Shown: one piece after another, positions 31,777 through 40,644 of the stretch
How positions within the stretch are numbered: the first letter of the stretch is position 1
Layout: each line of letters opens with the position of its first letter
Assembly: GCA_035533595.1 (NCBI GenBank)
Contig: DATLTN010000024.1
Coordinates: 65,661 to 129,660, forward strand
Length of the DNA: 64,000 nucleotides
Origin: Acidimicrobiales bacterium
GTDB taxonomy: Bacteria; Actinomycetota; Acidimicrobiia; Acidimicrobiales; Bog-793
Reading direction: 5' to 3'
Program-made: the position numbers and the translations under genes
The notes under the pieces: generated by a model
The model's database searches: none
What the model was told of the DNA's origin: nothing
The model's input: the letters and a program-made list of their open reading frames with translations, nothing else

Positions 31777-31965
31777 TCAGCCCTCCTCCTCGCTCGCCGC
31801 GCCGAGGCCCGTAAGCTCGTCCTCCTCCGGCGCCTCGTACATGCACCAGCTCGCGTGGTCGTCCTCGGGATCGGCGCCGCACTCCGGGCACGGTTCGACG
31901 ACGACCTCGACGGCCCGCTTCATGCTGCGCGCCTCCTCGAAGCGCCGGTGGCGTCCCTTTTTCAT
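31777..31965 (-). CDS. small acidic zinc-ribbon-like protein
   Basis: 62 residues (48 if the second ATG at MKRAVEVV is used). A single CPECG motif is followed by a lone cysteine at SWCMYEA and a run of acidic residues. The CxxC plus distal Cys/His pattern suggests a one-zinc knuckle. It faces the Cys-rich gene upstream with 7 bp between stops. Codon bias follows its neighbours, which supports a real gene. Function unknown. Confidence 0.6.
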   Translation of the reverse strand: MKKGRHRRFEEARSMKRAVEVVVEPCPECGADPEDDHASWCMYEAPEEDELTGLGAASEEEG

Positions 31966-32085
31966 CGCTCCCCGAACTCCCGAAGAAATGAAGCCGCAAC
32001 CGAGGCCTGCTCACTGGATCTCGAGCCACCGCCCCAGCCTGCGGAGTGGCAGACAGCCTAACGCCGCTTCCCGAGCGGGGAACAG

Positions 32086-32100
32086 GCGGGCTCCGCCCGC
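32086..32100 (-). terminator. hairpin after RNase D gene
   Basis: GCGGGC and GCCCGC form a six-pair stem with a TCC loop touching the rnd stop codon; a second small stem (TTCCC/GGGAA, 32068-32082) lies beyond it on the minus strand. The 134-bp gap up to the small zinc-ribbon gene holds nothing else I can identify. Confidence 0.4.
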
Positions 32101-33296
32101 TAGCCCGTCGCCGGCTCCTTCGCCACGGGGCGCCGCGTGCGCTCCTCGAGGACGAGCGAGGTCCCCTCGAAGGCGACCGCCAGCTCGCCGGCGACGAGGC
32201 GGCGAAGCGGCTCGCCGACGAGCTCGTGGCGCCAGGAGTCGAGCAGCCGCCCCGACGGCGGGCTCTTCAGGTAGGCGACGACGTCGGCGCGGGTCGCGAG
32301 GATCGCGGGGTCGATCTCGAGCTGGCGGGCGCGCTCTTGCACCCACGCCGCGGCGAGGGCGGCAGCGGGGCGGGCGGCCGTCTCGCCCTCCGAGAGCGGG
32401 GGCAGGTGGAGGCGGTCGGGGGAGAGTGCCGCGCCCGCCTCGACCGCCCGCAGCAAGGCTTCGGCGGCACCGCCCCCGAGGTGGCGGGAGTCGATGGTGC
32501 GCACCTGCTCGAGGTCGCGGCGGCCCTTCGGGGGTCGCTGCGCGATCGAGACGAGGGCGAGGTCCGGCAGCACCGAGCGCACCGGGACGTCGAGCTCCTG
32601 GGCGCGGCGCTCGCGCCAGGCCGCCACCTCCTGGGCGACGCCCCGCGACTTGCCGCGCAGCTGGCGGGCCTGGCGGAGCTTCCACCAGACCTCCTCGGGG
32701 ACGACCTCGCCGCGGCCGCGCGAGAGCGCGAGCTCGCACTCGGCCTCCGCCCAGGCGCGCCGCCCGCGTCGCTCGAGCTGGCCGCTCAGCACCTCGTACA
32801 GCTCGAGCAGGTAGGCGACGTCGTTCGCCGCGTAGCGCAGCTGCTCGGCGGCCAGGGGGCGGCGCGTCCAGTCGGTGAGCTGGTCGCCCTTCTCGAGGTG
32901 CACCGAGAGGAGGCGCTCGGTGAGGCTGCCCAGCGAGGGCGCCGACATGCCGACGAAGCCGGCGGTCAGCTGGGTGTCGAACATCTTCCCCGGCAGCGTC
33001 CCGCAGGCGCGCCGCAGCACCTCGAGGTCCTGGTCACAGGCGTGCACCACGGCGAGGCCGGGACCGTCGAGGACCTTCGCGAAGTCGGCGACGTCGATCG
33101 CCAGCGGGTCGACGAGCGCGATCCGCCCGGGCCAGCAGACCTGCAGCAGGGCGAGCCGGGGGTAGTAGGTGCGCTCGCGGTGGAACTCGGTGTCGAAGCC
33201 GTAGAGCTCCTCGGAGGCGAGCTCCTCGACGAGCTCGGCGAAGGCGGCGTCGGTGTTCACCAGGCGGGCGACCTCGGGGTCGATGCGGGCGCCCAT
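32100..33296 (-). CDS. rnd: ribonuclease D (DEDD exonuclease with HRDC domains)
   Basis: 398 residues. The exonuclease domain (about 1-195) shows ExoI YGFDTEFHRERTYYPRLALLQ, ExoII VVHACDQDLEVL and ExoIII YAANDVAYLLELY, the DEDDy set. Helical HRDC-like domains follow (VVPEEVWWKLRQARQLRGK.. and the DLEQVRTIDSRHLG part). It trims 3' ends of stable RNAs such as tRNA precursors. It comes one base after the flavin reductase stop, within a minus-strand run headed by tyrS. Confidence 0.93.
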   Translation of the reverse strand: MGARIDPEVARLVNTDAAFAELVEELASEELYGFDTEFHRERTYYPRLALLQVCWPGRIALVDPLAIDVADFAKVLDGPGLAVVHACDQDLEVLRRACGTLPGKMFDTQLTAGFVGMSAPSLGSLTERLLSVHLEKGDQLTDWTRRPLAAEQLRYAANDVAYLLELYEVLSGQLERRGRRAWAEAECELALSRGRGEVVPEEVWWKLRQARQLRGKSRGVAQEVAAWRERRAQELDVPVRSVLPDLALVSIAQRPPKGRRDLEQVRTIDSRHLGGGAAEALLRAVEAGAALSPDRLHLPPLSEGETAARPAAALAAAWVQERARQLEIDPAILATRADVVAYLKSPPSGRLLDSWRHELVGEPLRRLVAGELAVAFEGTSLVLEERTRRPVAKEPATG

Positions 33297-33297
33297 C

Positions 33298-33843
33298 TCA
33301 GCCGCCGTAGCTCATCCGGGTGTCCTCCATCCGCAGCGGCTCGACGAGCGCCTTCTCGTCGGAGACGAGGGCGTCGACGACCTCACCGACGAACAGGAGG
33401 TGCGAGCCGAGGTCGTGCTCGGCGGTGACGCGGCAGTCGAGGAAGGCACCGGCGAGGGCGGGCACGGGGAGGCCGGTCACCGGCGCGTCGGTGTACGGGG
33501 TGCCGGCGAGGGTGCGTGCCGCAGGGTCGTGGGCGGCGGGCTTCACGAAGTGGCGGACCGCGTCGCGCTCGCCACGGGCGAGGACGGCGAGGCCGAAGGC
33601 GCCGCCGCCGCGGATGAGCGCCGCGGTCGCCGCCTCCCGTTCGACCGCGACGCCGAGGAGTTTCGGGTCGGTGGCGAGCTGGCTGACGAGGCTCACCGCC
33701 ATCAGGTTGCGCTCCTCGCCGGCCCGGCTCGAGAGCAGGTAGAGGCCGCTCGGCAGGCTCCACAACAGGCGCCGTCGCTGCTGGTCGTAGGCAACCGGGT
33801 CGGCGCCCTCGGGGAAGGGTCCGACCAGCTCGGCGTGGGGCAC
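33298..33843 (-). CDS. flavin reductase-like FMN-binding domain protein
   Basis: 181 residues from the GTG at 33843. The split-barrel flavin reductase pattern is visible: LWSLPSGLYLLSSRAGEERNLMAVSLVSQLATDPKLLGVAVE (the N-terminal FMN-binding stretch), a central GAFGLAVLARGERDAVRHF and the terminal LLFVGEVVDALV. It probably reduces free flavin for a monooxygenase or acts as an FMN oxidoreductase; the partner is not apparent. There is no clear ribosome site, and the gap to the lipoprotein stop is 10 bp. Confidence 0.8.
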   Translation of the reverse strand: MPHAELVGPFPEGADPVAYDQQRRRLLWSLPSGLYLLSSRAGEERNLMAVSLVSQLATDPKLLGVAVEREAATAALIRGGGAFGLAVLARGERDAVRHFVKPAAHDPAARTLAGTPYTDAPVTGLPVPALAGAFLDCRVTAEHDLGSHLLFVGEVVDALVSDEKALVEPLRMEDTRMSYGG

Positions 33844-33853
33844 GAGCGGGACG

Positions 33854-34297
33854 CTAATGGACTCCGAAGCCCGCGAGCCGTCGTTCGGCCTGGTGGTAGG
33901 TGGCGGTCGCGCTCGCGAGCTCACGCTGGTAGCGCCGGAAGGTCGCCGAGGAGAAGGCGCTCGAGGCGTAGCAGTCGCGTGCCGCCCGGTCGAAGCCGCC
34001 GAGCGCGGTGTTGAGCTCGTCGGTGAGGCGTTTGTCGGGGGTCGGGAGCGTGTCGTAGAGGACTGCCGCGTCGGCGGCGAAGGCCTCGCAGGCGGTGCGC
34101 AGCGGGAGCAGCCGGCGGAGGCGGAGGCCGTTCGCGAGATCGCCCAGGTCCGAGACGAGCTGCTGGTCGTTCGCGTCCCAGGGGGCGCTGGTCGCCCACT
34201 CGCGGACGCGCTGGGTGGCATCGCCCGAGTAGTTGGAGCAGCCGGCGAGGAGGAGCGCGCCGACGAGGAGGAGCAGGACGGGGCGGCCACGCCTCAC
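33854..34297 (-). CDS. small helical lipoprotein
   Basis: 147 residues. The N-terminus (VRRGRP, hydrophobic core LLLLVGALLLAGC) is a clean lipoprotein signal with lipobox LAGC, so the mature protein is about 128 residues and membrane-anchored. The rest is predicted mostly helical, with leucine/alanine-rich amphipathic segments and two cysteines (TACEAF, ARDCYASS) that could form a disulphide. No family recognised. The GTG start overlaps the tyrS stop as GTGA. Confidence 0.75.
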   Translation of the reverse strand: MRRGRPVLLLLVGALLLAGCSNYSGDATQRVREWATSAPWDANDQQLVSDLGDLANGLRLRRLLPLRTACEAFAADAAVLYDTLPTPDKRLTDELNTALGGFDRAARDCYASSAFSSATFRRYQRELASATATYHQAERRLAGFGVH

Positions 34298-35577
34298 GTG
34301 AAGCGGACGAGGTGGAGCTCGCGCCGGCCGCGGCGGAGCACCAGGTAGCGGCCGGCGATCAGGTCCTCCGCCGCCACCTGCTGCTCGGGCTCGCGGACGC
34401 GGCGGTTGTTGAGGTAGGCGCCTCCCTGGGCGACGGTGGTGCGCGCCTGTGCCTTGGAGGCGACGAGGCCGCTTTGCACGAGGGCGTCGACCACCGGCCA
34501 ACCGGCGTCGAGGATGCTGCGCGCCACCTCGGAGGAGGGAGCGTCGGCGAGCGCCATGAGGAGCGTCTCCTCGTCGAGGGCGGCGAGGTCCTCGGAGTAG
34601 AGGGCCTCCGAGGCGGCGACGGCGCGGTGCAGCTCGGCGGGGCCGTGCACGAGGAGGACGACCTCCTCGGCGAGGCGCCGCTGGGCGGCGCGCGCGCCCG
34701 GCCTTTCCCGGCTCTCCACGTCGAGGGCGAGGATCTCCTCGTGCTCCAAGAAGGTGAAGTAGCGGAGGTGGGTGCCGACCATCTCGTCCTCGGTGCGGAG
34801 GAAGAACTGGTAGAGCGCGTAGGGGCTCGTGCGGCGGGGGGAGAGGAAGACCGCCCCCGACTCCGACTTCCCGAACTTGGTACCGTCGGCCTTCAGGACG
34901 AGCGGGCAGGTGAGGGCGTAGGCCTTGGCGTTGCGGCTGCGCCGGATGAGGTCGATGCCCATCGTGATGTTCCCCCACTGGTCGCTCGCCCCCATCTGCA
35001 GGCGGCAGTCGTGCTCGTCGAAGAGACGGAGGAAGTCCGTCGCCTGCAGCAGCATGTAGCTGAACTCGGTGAACGAGATGCTCTCCTCGGGGTTCTCGAG
35101 GCGGTTGCGCACCATCTCCTTGGCGACCATCTGATTGACGGTGAAGTGCTTGCCGACGTCGCGCAGGAACTCGACGAGCGGGTAGTCATAGAGCCAGTCC
35201 GCGTTGTCCTCGAGCACGGCACGCGTCGGCCCGGCGGCCTCGGAGAAGTCGAGGAAACGCTCGAGCTCGGTGCGGATGCCGACGAGGTTGGCCTCGATCT
35301 CCTCACGGGTGCGGAGCTGACGCTCCTCGGACTTGCCCCCGGGATCGCCGATCATCCCCGTCGCCCCGCCGGCGAGCACGATCGGCCGGTTGCCGGCGAG
35401 CTGCAGGCGGCGGAGGTTGCAGAGCTGCAGGAGGTTGCCGATGTGCAGGCTGTCCGCCGTAGGGTCGAAGCCGATGTAGGCGGTGACCCCGCCCTTGTCG
35501 AGAAGCGGGAGCAGCTCGGGGTCGCTCACCTGCTGGACGAGGCCCCGGAAGGCGAGGTCTTCGGAGAGGCGCGGCAC
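34294..35577 (-). CDS. tyrS: tyrosyl-tRNA synthetase
   Basis: 427 residues, class I synthetase. HIGH motif is HIGN (45-48), the tyrosine pocket is YIGFDPTADSL, and KMSKS reads KFGKS in LKADGTKFGKSESG. The TyrRS body MGASDQWGNITMGIDLIRR and the C-terminal S4-like RNA-binding domain (VVDALVQSGLVASKAQARTTVAQGGAYLNNRRV) are both intact. I chose the GTG at 35577 over a longer frame because family members start at this point. A CACGCT box lies six bases before that GTG, possibly a weak leaderless promoter. Confidence 0.96.
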   Translation of the reverse strand: MPRLSEDLAFRGLVQQVSDPELLPLLDKGGVTAYIGFDPTADSLHIGNLLQLCNLRRLQLAGNRPIVLAGGATGMIGDPGGKSEERQLRTREEIEANLVGIRTELERFLDFSEAAGPTRAVLEDNADWLYDYPLVEFLRDVGKHFTVNQMVAKEMVRNRLENPEESISFTEFSYMLLQATDFLRLFDEHDCRLQMGASDQWGNITMGIDLIRRSRNAKAYALTCPLVLKADGTKFGKSESGAVFLSPRRTSPYALYQFFLRTEDEMVGTHLRYFTFLEHEEILALDVESRERPGARAAQRRLAEEVVLLVHGPAELHRAVAASEALYSEDLAALDEETLLMALADAPSSEVARSILDAGWPVVDALVQSGLVASKAQARTTVAQGGAYLNNRRVREPEQQVAAEDLIAGRYLVLRRGRRELHLVRFT

Positions 35578-35675
35578 CTTTTCAGCGTGCCACAACGCGC
35601 CGCGGCCCTCGGGCGGTGGCAAATGGACGGCGCGCGGCGGCTGTGCCAGCCTCGCGGCGGACAAGGAGGAGCCTG

Positions 35676-36404
35676 ATGGAGACGACGAACTGGCAGGAGC
35701 TCTCGCTCCGACTGACCTCGGCGCTGCACCTCGCGACGTCACCGGTCGCGATCACGCTCTCCGCGGCCGCGCCCGCGGGCGTGGCCCCCTTCGGCGCTCC
35801 GATGAGCGAGGCGGCGCCCGACGGCCGCCGCGGGCGGGTGCCCGCCGGCTGCGTCTTCTGGGTGCACGGCGCGACCGAGACCTTCACGACCGCCCCCGAG
35901 GACCACGGGAACTGCTCCGTCGGACGGGTGACGCACGGCCTCGCCACCCTGGCCGAGGTCGCCGGCAACGACGACGTCGCCGCGCTGCTCGCGTCGGGTT
36001 GGGTGAGCGAGGAGGCCGTCGGTGGCATCCCGACGGTGAGCGAGCGGCCCGGCGCGGTCACCTACGGCCCGCTCGCCGAGACCCCCGAGAGCGTCGACCC
36101 GAGCGTCGTCCTCCTGCGGGTGAACGGCCGGCAGATGATGGTGCTCTCCGACGCCCTCCCGTGGCTGTCGATCGAGGGCAAGCCGCAGTGCCACATCGTC
36201 GCCCTCGCCGCCGAGCGCGGCCACCCCGCGGCGAGCGTCGGCTGCGCGCTGAGCCGGGCGCGCACGGGGATGACCCCCGACGAGATGACCGTCGCCCTCC
36301 CCGCCGGCCAGCTCGCCGAGAGCGTGCGCGCCATCGAGGCGACCGCCGAGGTGGACACGGTCGTCGCCCGCTACGCCGCGCAGGACGCCCGCCGCTTCGC
36401 GTAG
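35676..36404 (+). CDS. DUF169 family protein
   Basis: 242 residues. The DUF169 pattern is visible: an N-terminal helix (NWQELSLRLTSALHLATSPVAITL), a central Cys/Gly-rich region (AGCVFWVHGATETFTTAPEDHGNCSVGRVTHG), a segment YGPLAETPESVDPSVVLLRVNGRQMMVL, and a conserved ASVGCALSRARTGMTPDEMTVALP. Members occur in archaea and bacteria and are uncharacterised; some sit near C1 or acetyl-CoA genes. AAGGAGG lies nine bases before the ATG. Divergent from tyrS across 98 bp. Confidence 0.82.
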   Translation: METTNWQELSLRLTSALHLATSPVAITLSAAAPAGVAPFGAPMSEAAPDGRRGRVPAGCVFWVHGATETFTTAPEDHGNCSVGRVTHGLATLAEVAGNDDVAALLASGWVSEEAVGGIPTVSERPGAVTYGPLAETPESVDPSVVLLRVNGRQMMVLSDALPWLSIEGKPQCHIVALAAERGHPAASVGCALSRARTGMTPDEMTVALPAGQLAESVRAIEATAEVDTVVARYAAQDARRFA

Positions 36405-36416
36405 CGGCGCGCCGCC

Positions 36417-37219
36417 TCACCAGCGGATGTGGACGGCCTCCTCGAAGTGCTCGACCACCGCGGCGTCGCCGGTGAGGACGAGCCCCTCGCGCCCGCCCCG
36501 CGCCCAGCCCCACCGGTAGAGGTCGGCGGCCGCGCCGGCGAGCGCGGCGTCGCCGGGGGCGTCGGCGATCACCTCCTCGCCGACGGCGCCGGCCCCTTCG
36601 GTCGTCGTCCCCGTCGCGCCGATCGCGAGCGAGAAGGCGTGGCCTGTGTCGGTGGTGCGCACCACGAGGTGCTCCCCCGCCGCTGAGGAGAGGCGACGGC
36701 CGAGCCGCGGCACGAAGCCGCCGAGCAGCTCGTCGAGGCCGTCGGCGCTGAAGAGCGGGGCGAGCGCGCCGCCGCTCCCGGCGGCGAGCTCGGCGTCGAG
36801 CGCGTGCACCGCCGTCTCGTGCGCCTGGCGCCGCGCCCAAAAGGCGCTCGCGCTCGGCGCGGGGAGGAAGGCGAAGCAGCGGAGGTCCTCCGGCGCCTCC
36901 TCGAGCGCGACGAGCAGGGCGGCGAGACCCTCGTCGAACCAGTCGAGGAGCGCCGCGTCGGGCGGCCAGCCGCCGTGGAAGGACTCGAGGTCCTCGCTCT
37001 CGGGCAGGTGCTCGGTGATCGCCTCGGCGACGTGGCGGTCGCCCAGCGGTGCACCCCCGAGGTGTGCCGGAGGAGCGCACGCACGTCCCAGCCCGGACAG
37101 CTCGGCACCGGCGCGTCGAGGCCTGCGCTCCCCGCCGCCGCCGACAGCCGCCGGCCCGCGCCGCGCAGCGCCGCACGGAGCTCCCCCTCGCCGAGGGGGA
37201 GCTGCTGCGGTCGGCTCAA
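36417..37219 (-). pseudogene. mycothiol-dependent maleylpyruvate isomerase-like protein, frameshifted
   Basis: Two overlapping frames together make one recognisable protein. From TTG 37219 the first frame reads the family start (LDAPVPSCPGWDVRALLRHTSGVHRW). It then loses sense, while the neighbouring frame continues from GDRHVAEAITEHLPESED through FWARRQAHETAVHALDAEL to the C-terminal domain ending FEEAVHIRW at 36417. The switch is at a GGG run (plus-strand CCC, 37042-37044) and is repaired by one added G. The protein would be about 267 residues with the DinB-like metal domain (HETAVHALD) and MDMPI C-terminal domain. Either a mutation or a base-calling error. TTGA overlap couples it to menD. 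Confidence 0.75.
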
Positions 37220-38967
37220 CCGAGGCGCTCGTCGAGGGCGGCGGCGATCGCCGCCGCCAGCCGCCCGTGCAGCGCGACGTTCGCCGGACGCCCGGTGCGC
37301 AGCCGGATCACGCTGAGGCGCTTCGCGGAGAGGGCCTCGTCGAGGCGGCCGAGCAGCGCCTGCTCGTCGGCGGCCTCGAGGACCGCGAGGCCGAAGGCGG
37401 CGGCGATCTCGCCGATGTCCGCCGCCTGGGGGGTGCCGAAGAGCCGCTCGTAGCGGGCCTGCTCGACGGTGCCGGGGTAGTCGAGGAAGTCGAAGATGCC
37501 GCCCCCGCCGTTGTCGACGACGACGAGCACCGCGGGGGGGCGCTCCTCGAGGCCCCCCCAGACGAGCGCCGAGACGTCATGCAGGAAGGCGAGGTCGCCG
37601 GTGAGGCCGACGACCGGCCCCTCGCCGGCGGCGGTCGCGGCGGCCGCCGCCCCGAGCACGGTCGAGACGACGCCGTCGATGCCGTTCGCGCCGCGGTTCG
37701 CGAGCACGCGGGGAGCACCGGATCGGGCGGCGGCGAACCACTCGACGTCGCGCACCGGCATCGAGGAGGAGCAGACGAGGGTCGCGCCCGCGGGCAGGCC
37801 GGCGAACAGGGCGCGGGCGATGCCCGGCTCCGTCGGCCCCGGCTCGGCGCCGAGCGTGCTCGCGATCACCTCCTCGACGATCGCGTCGGCCATCTCCCAG
37901 CGCTCGCGCCATCCCCAGCCGAGGTCGCCCCCGGGGCCGAGGTGCATCGCCGCCGCGCCGAGGAGCGAGGTCGGATCCGAGCGCAGCACCGCGCCGGCGC
38001 GCCGCTCGGGGTCCTCGAAGCTGCCGAAGGGGTCGAGGAGGAGCTCGGGGACCCCCTCCTCGCCGAGGGCCGCGCACCAGCCGCCGAGGGCCTTGGAGGC
38101 GTGCGGCGCGCCGACGCGCACGACGACCTCGGGGCGGAGCGCCCGGCGCGCCACCGTCGAGCGCACGATGCCGTCGGCGTGGCTGATGAGGCCGGGGCGG
38201 GGCTCACGGGCGAGCGCCCGCGGCTCGGCGAGCACCGGCCAGCCGAGCGCGTCGGCGAAGGCGAGGAGCTCCTCGGGCGCGGCGCCGGCGGCGCCGCCGC
38301 CGGCGAGCAGCACACCCGAGCGTCCCTGCACCGCCTCGAGCAGTGTCTCGAGGGCGGCGGCGCTCACTCCGGGACCTGCGGCGACGCGGTGCCAGGGGGC
38401 ACCCCCCGCCGCGCCCGCCGGCAGGTCGTCGGGCTCGCCCGCGAGCGGCTCGCGAAAGGGGAGGTTGGCGTGCACCGGGCCGGGGCCGGCGACCGAGGCG
38501 CTCGCCTCGGCGACGAGGCGGGCGCCGAGCGAGCGCCAGCTCGTGCGGGAGGACTCGTCGGGTGGCGCCGCGGCGAGGGCGAAGCGCACCGCGGCGCCGT
38601 AGAGGCCGACCTGCTCGAGGGTCTGCGGCGCGCCGATCTGGTGGAGCTCGGGGGGGCGGTCGGCGGTGAGGACGATGAGCGGGACGCGGGCAAGGTCCGC
38701 CTCGAGGACCGCCGCGTGCACCTCCGCCGAGGCGGTCCCGCTCGTGGTGAGCATCACCGCGGGGCGGCCGCTGTAGAGGGCGGTGCCGATCGCGAAGAAC
38801 GCCGCCGAGCGCTCGTCGAGACGGACGTGCAGCGTGAGGTCGTCGCGCGCCGCGAGCGCGAGCGCGAGCGGCCCCGAGCGGGAGCCCGGCGACACGACGG
38901 CGTGGCGCACGCCCCCGCGGACCAGCTCGTCGACGAGCGTCGCCGCGAAGGTCGCCTGTAGCGTCAC
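37216..38967 (-). CDS. menD: 2-succinyl-5-enolpyruvyl-6-hydroxy-3-cyclohexene-1-carboxylate synthase
   Basis: 583 residues from the GTG at 38967; a longer frame to 39018 would run into menH. A thiamin diphosphate enzyme of menaquinone synthesis, joining isochorismate and 2-oxoglutarate. N-terminal domain: AVVSPGSRSGPLALALA, HVRLDERSAAFFAIG and TTSGTASAEVHAAVLEA. The ThDP-binding part is VGLTGDLAFLHDVSAL and VVDNGGGGIFDFL near the C-terminus. It starts 5 bp from the divergent menH-like gene. Confidence 0.93.
   Translation of the reverse strand: MTLQATFAATLVDELVRGGVRHAVVSPGSRSGPLALALAARDDLTLHVRLDERSAAFFAIGTALYSGRPAVMLTTSGTASAEVHAAVLEADLARVPLIVLTADRPPELHQIGAPQTLEQVGLYGAAVRFALAAAPPDESSRTSWRSLGARLVAEASASVAGPGPVHANLPFREPLAGEPDDLPAGAAGGAPWHRVAAGPGVSAAALETLLEAVQGRSGVLLAGGGAAGAAPEELLAFADALGWPVLAEPRALAREPRPGLISHADGIVRSTVARRALRPEVVVRVGAPHASKALGGWCAALGEEGVPELLLDPFGSFEDPERRAGAVLRSDPTSLLGAAAMHLGPGGDLGWGWRERWEMADAIVEEVIASTLGAEPGPTEPGIARALFAGLPAGATLVCSSSMPVRDVEWFAAARSGAPRVLANRGANGIDGVVSTVLGAAAAATAAGEGPVVGLTGDLAFLHDVSALVWGGLEERPPAVLVVVDNGGGGIFDFLDYPGTVEQARYERLFGTPQAADIGEIAAAFGLAVLEAADEQALLGRLDEALSAKRLSVIRLRTGRPANVALHGRLAAAIAAALDERLG
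38959..38964 (+). promoter_or_regulatory. -10-like box before menH
   Basis: TAGCGT, eight bases before the ATG at 38973. It overlaps the first codons of menD on the other strand, so both genes must use promoters or regulatory DNA lying inside each other. Confidence 0.35.
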
Positions 38968-38972
38968 CGGCG

Positions 38973-39749
38973 ATGCCCCCCGAACACCTGCACCACGAGC
39001 GCCGCGGCAGCGGGCCACGCCTCGTGCTCGTGCACGGCTTCACCCAGACGGGGGCCTCGATGCGCAAGCTCGCCTCGCGCCTCGACGACGCCTTCGAGGT
39101 AGTGACGGTCGACCTCCCCTTCCATGGGGCCGCCCCCCTCCCCGTCTCCTCGCTCGAGGAGGCCGCCGAGCTGCTCGGCGCGACGACGGGACGCGCCGCC
39201 TATCTCGGCTACTCGCTCGGCGGCCGCCTCTGCCTCACCCTCGCCCTCGCACACCCCGAGCTCGTCGAGGCGCTCGTCGTCGTCGGTGCGACCGCCGGCC
39301 TGAAGAGCGAGGAGGAGCGGCGCGAGCGGCGTGCCGCCGACGAGGTGCTGGCGCGGCGCCTCGAAGGTGACGGCGGGATCGGCGAAAGCGAGCGCCTCGA
39401 GGTCTTCCTCGCCGACTGGCTGGCCGGCCCCCTCTTCGCCCACCTCGACGCAGAGCAGGCCGACCTCGCGGCGCGCCGCGCGAACAGCGCCGCGGGGCTC
39501 GCCTCGGCGCTGCGCTTCCTCGGGACGGGGAGCCAGCAGCCAAGCCATGACCGCCTCGGCGAGCTCACGATGCCGGTGCTGCTCCTCGCCGGGGCGCGCG
39601 ACGAGAAGTTCTCCGCGATCGCGGACGAGATGCGCGCCGCGATCGGCGACAACGCGACGCGGCGGCTGATCGAGGACGCCGGCCACGCCGCGCCCTTCGA
39701 GCGCCCCGACGAGGTCGCCGCCGAGGTGCGCCGCTTCCTCGCCCCCTGA
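38973..39749 (+). CDS. menH: alpha/beta hydrolase, MenH-like (SHCHC synthase)
   Basis: 258 residues. Nucleophile elbow GYSLGGRLCLTLALAHP, oxyanion region LVHGFTQTGASM, acid GARDEKF and catalytic histidine EDAGHAAPFERPD complete the triad. In MenH the reaction is loss of pyruvate from the MenD product. Assignment rests on the location between menD and menA and on the PFHG segment; the alpha/beta hydrolase family is broad, so another ester or thioester substrate is possible. Confidence 0.78.
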   Translation: MPPEHLHHERRGSGPRLVLVHGFTQTGASMRKLASRLDDAFEVVTVDLPFHGAAPLPVSSLEEAAELLGATTGRAAYLGYSLGGRLCLTLALAHPELVEALVVVGATAGLKSEEERRERRAADEVLARRLEGDGGIGESERLEVFLADWLAGPLFAHLDAEQADLAARRANSAAGLASALRFLGTGSQQPSHDRLGELTMPVLLLAGARDEKFSAIADEMRAAIGDNATRRLIEDAGHAAPFERPDEVAAEVRRFLAP

Positions 39750-39777
39750 GCCGGCGAGGGGCGCGTTCACCGCAGCC

Positions 39778-40644
39778 TCACAGCGCGATCCCGATCGCGA
39801 GCAGCGCCGAGAAGAGGAGCTCGAGACGCCCGGTCTCGCCGAGCGCGGGGATGAGCGCCCTCCCCGTCGCGCCGGAGCGGACGGCGCGGGTCGGCGCCAC
39901 CGCGGTGAGGACCGCGGCGAGCGCGATCAGCGATGCCGGGCGGCGGGGGGCGATCGTCGCGAGCAGGGCGAACGAGCAGGCGATGAGCGCCAGGTAGAGG
40001 GCACGCGTCGCCGGCGCCCCGATGCGCACCGCGAGGGTGCGCTTCCCGACGTCGGCGTCGGTCGGGATGTCGCGCAGGTTGTTGACGACGAGGATCGCGA
40101 CCGTGAGCAGCCCGACGGGCAGCGAGGCGAGGAAGGCGAGCGCGTAGAGGTGGCCGCTCGCCGCGTAGGTGCTCCCCACCACGCCCACGAGGCCGAAGAA
40201 GACGAAGACGAAGAGCTCGCCGAGGCCTGCGTAGCCGTAGGGGTGGGAGCCCCCGGTGTAGAACCAGCCCGCGGCGATGCAGGCCGCGCCGACGAGGACG
40301 AGCCACGGCGAACGCGAGAGTGCGACGGCGAGGCCGCAGAGCGCCCCGAAGCCGAAAGTCGCGAAGGCGGCGCGCTTCACCGCGGCGGGCGTCGCCCGGC
40401 CGGAGGCGACGAGGCGGGCCGGGCCGGAGCGCACCGCGTCGGTGCCGCGCACGCCGTCGGAGTAGTCGTTCGCGTAGTTGGTGCCGACCTGCACCGACAG
40501 CGAGACGAGGAGCGTGAGCAGGGCGCGCCACCAGCTCACCGGGCCGGCGGCGGCCGCCACCCCGACGCCGACGGCGACCGGGGAGATCGAGGCGGGGAGA
40601 GTGCGCGGACGCGCCGCGGCGACCCACTCCGCCGCCGAGGCCAT
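39778..40644 (-). CDS. menA: 1,4-dihydroxy-2-naphthoate polyprenyltransferase
   Basis: 288 residues, UbiA-family integral membrane enzyme with about eight helices. The first aspartate-rich motif is GTNYANDYSDGVRGTD; the second is LRDIPTDADVGKRTLAVR. The N-terminus WVAAARPRTLPASISPVAVG is typical of MenA. It attaches the isoprenoid tail to DHNA in the membrane. It overlaps menB by one base (TGATG), so menB and menA form a minus-strand unit. Confidence 0.95.
   Translation of the reverse strand: MASAAEWVAAARPRTLPASISPVAVGVGVAAAAGPVSWWRALLTLLVSLSVQVGTNYANDYSDGVRGTDAVRSGPARLVASGRATPAAVKRAAFATFGFGALCGLAVALSRSPWLVLVGAACIAAGWFYTGGSHPYGYAGLGELFVFVFFGLVGVVGSTYAASGHLYALAFLASLPVGLLTVAILVVNNLRDIPTDADVGKRTLAVRIGAPATRALYLALIACSFALLATIAPRRPASLIALAAVLTAVAPTRAVRSGATGRALIPALGETGRLELLFSALLAIGIAL

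Noticed and set aside
37035-37050. Programmed frameshifting in the mycothiol-isomerase-like gene
   Set aside because: There is no heptameric slippery sequence or downstream pseudoknot; a one-base loss or read error is simpler.
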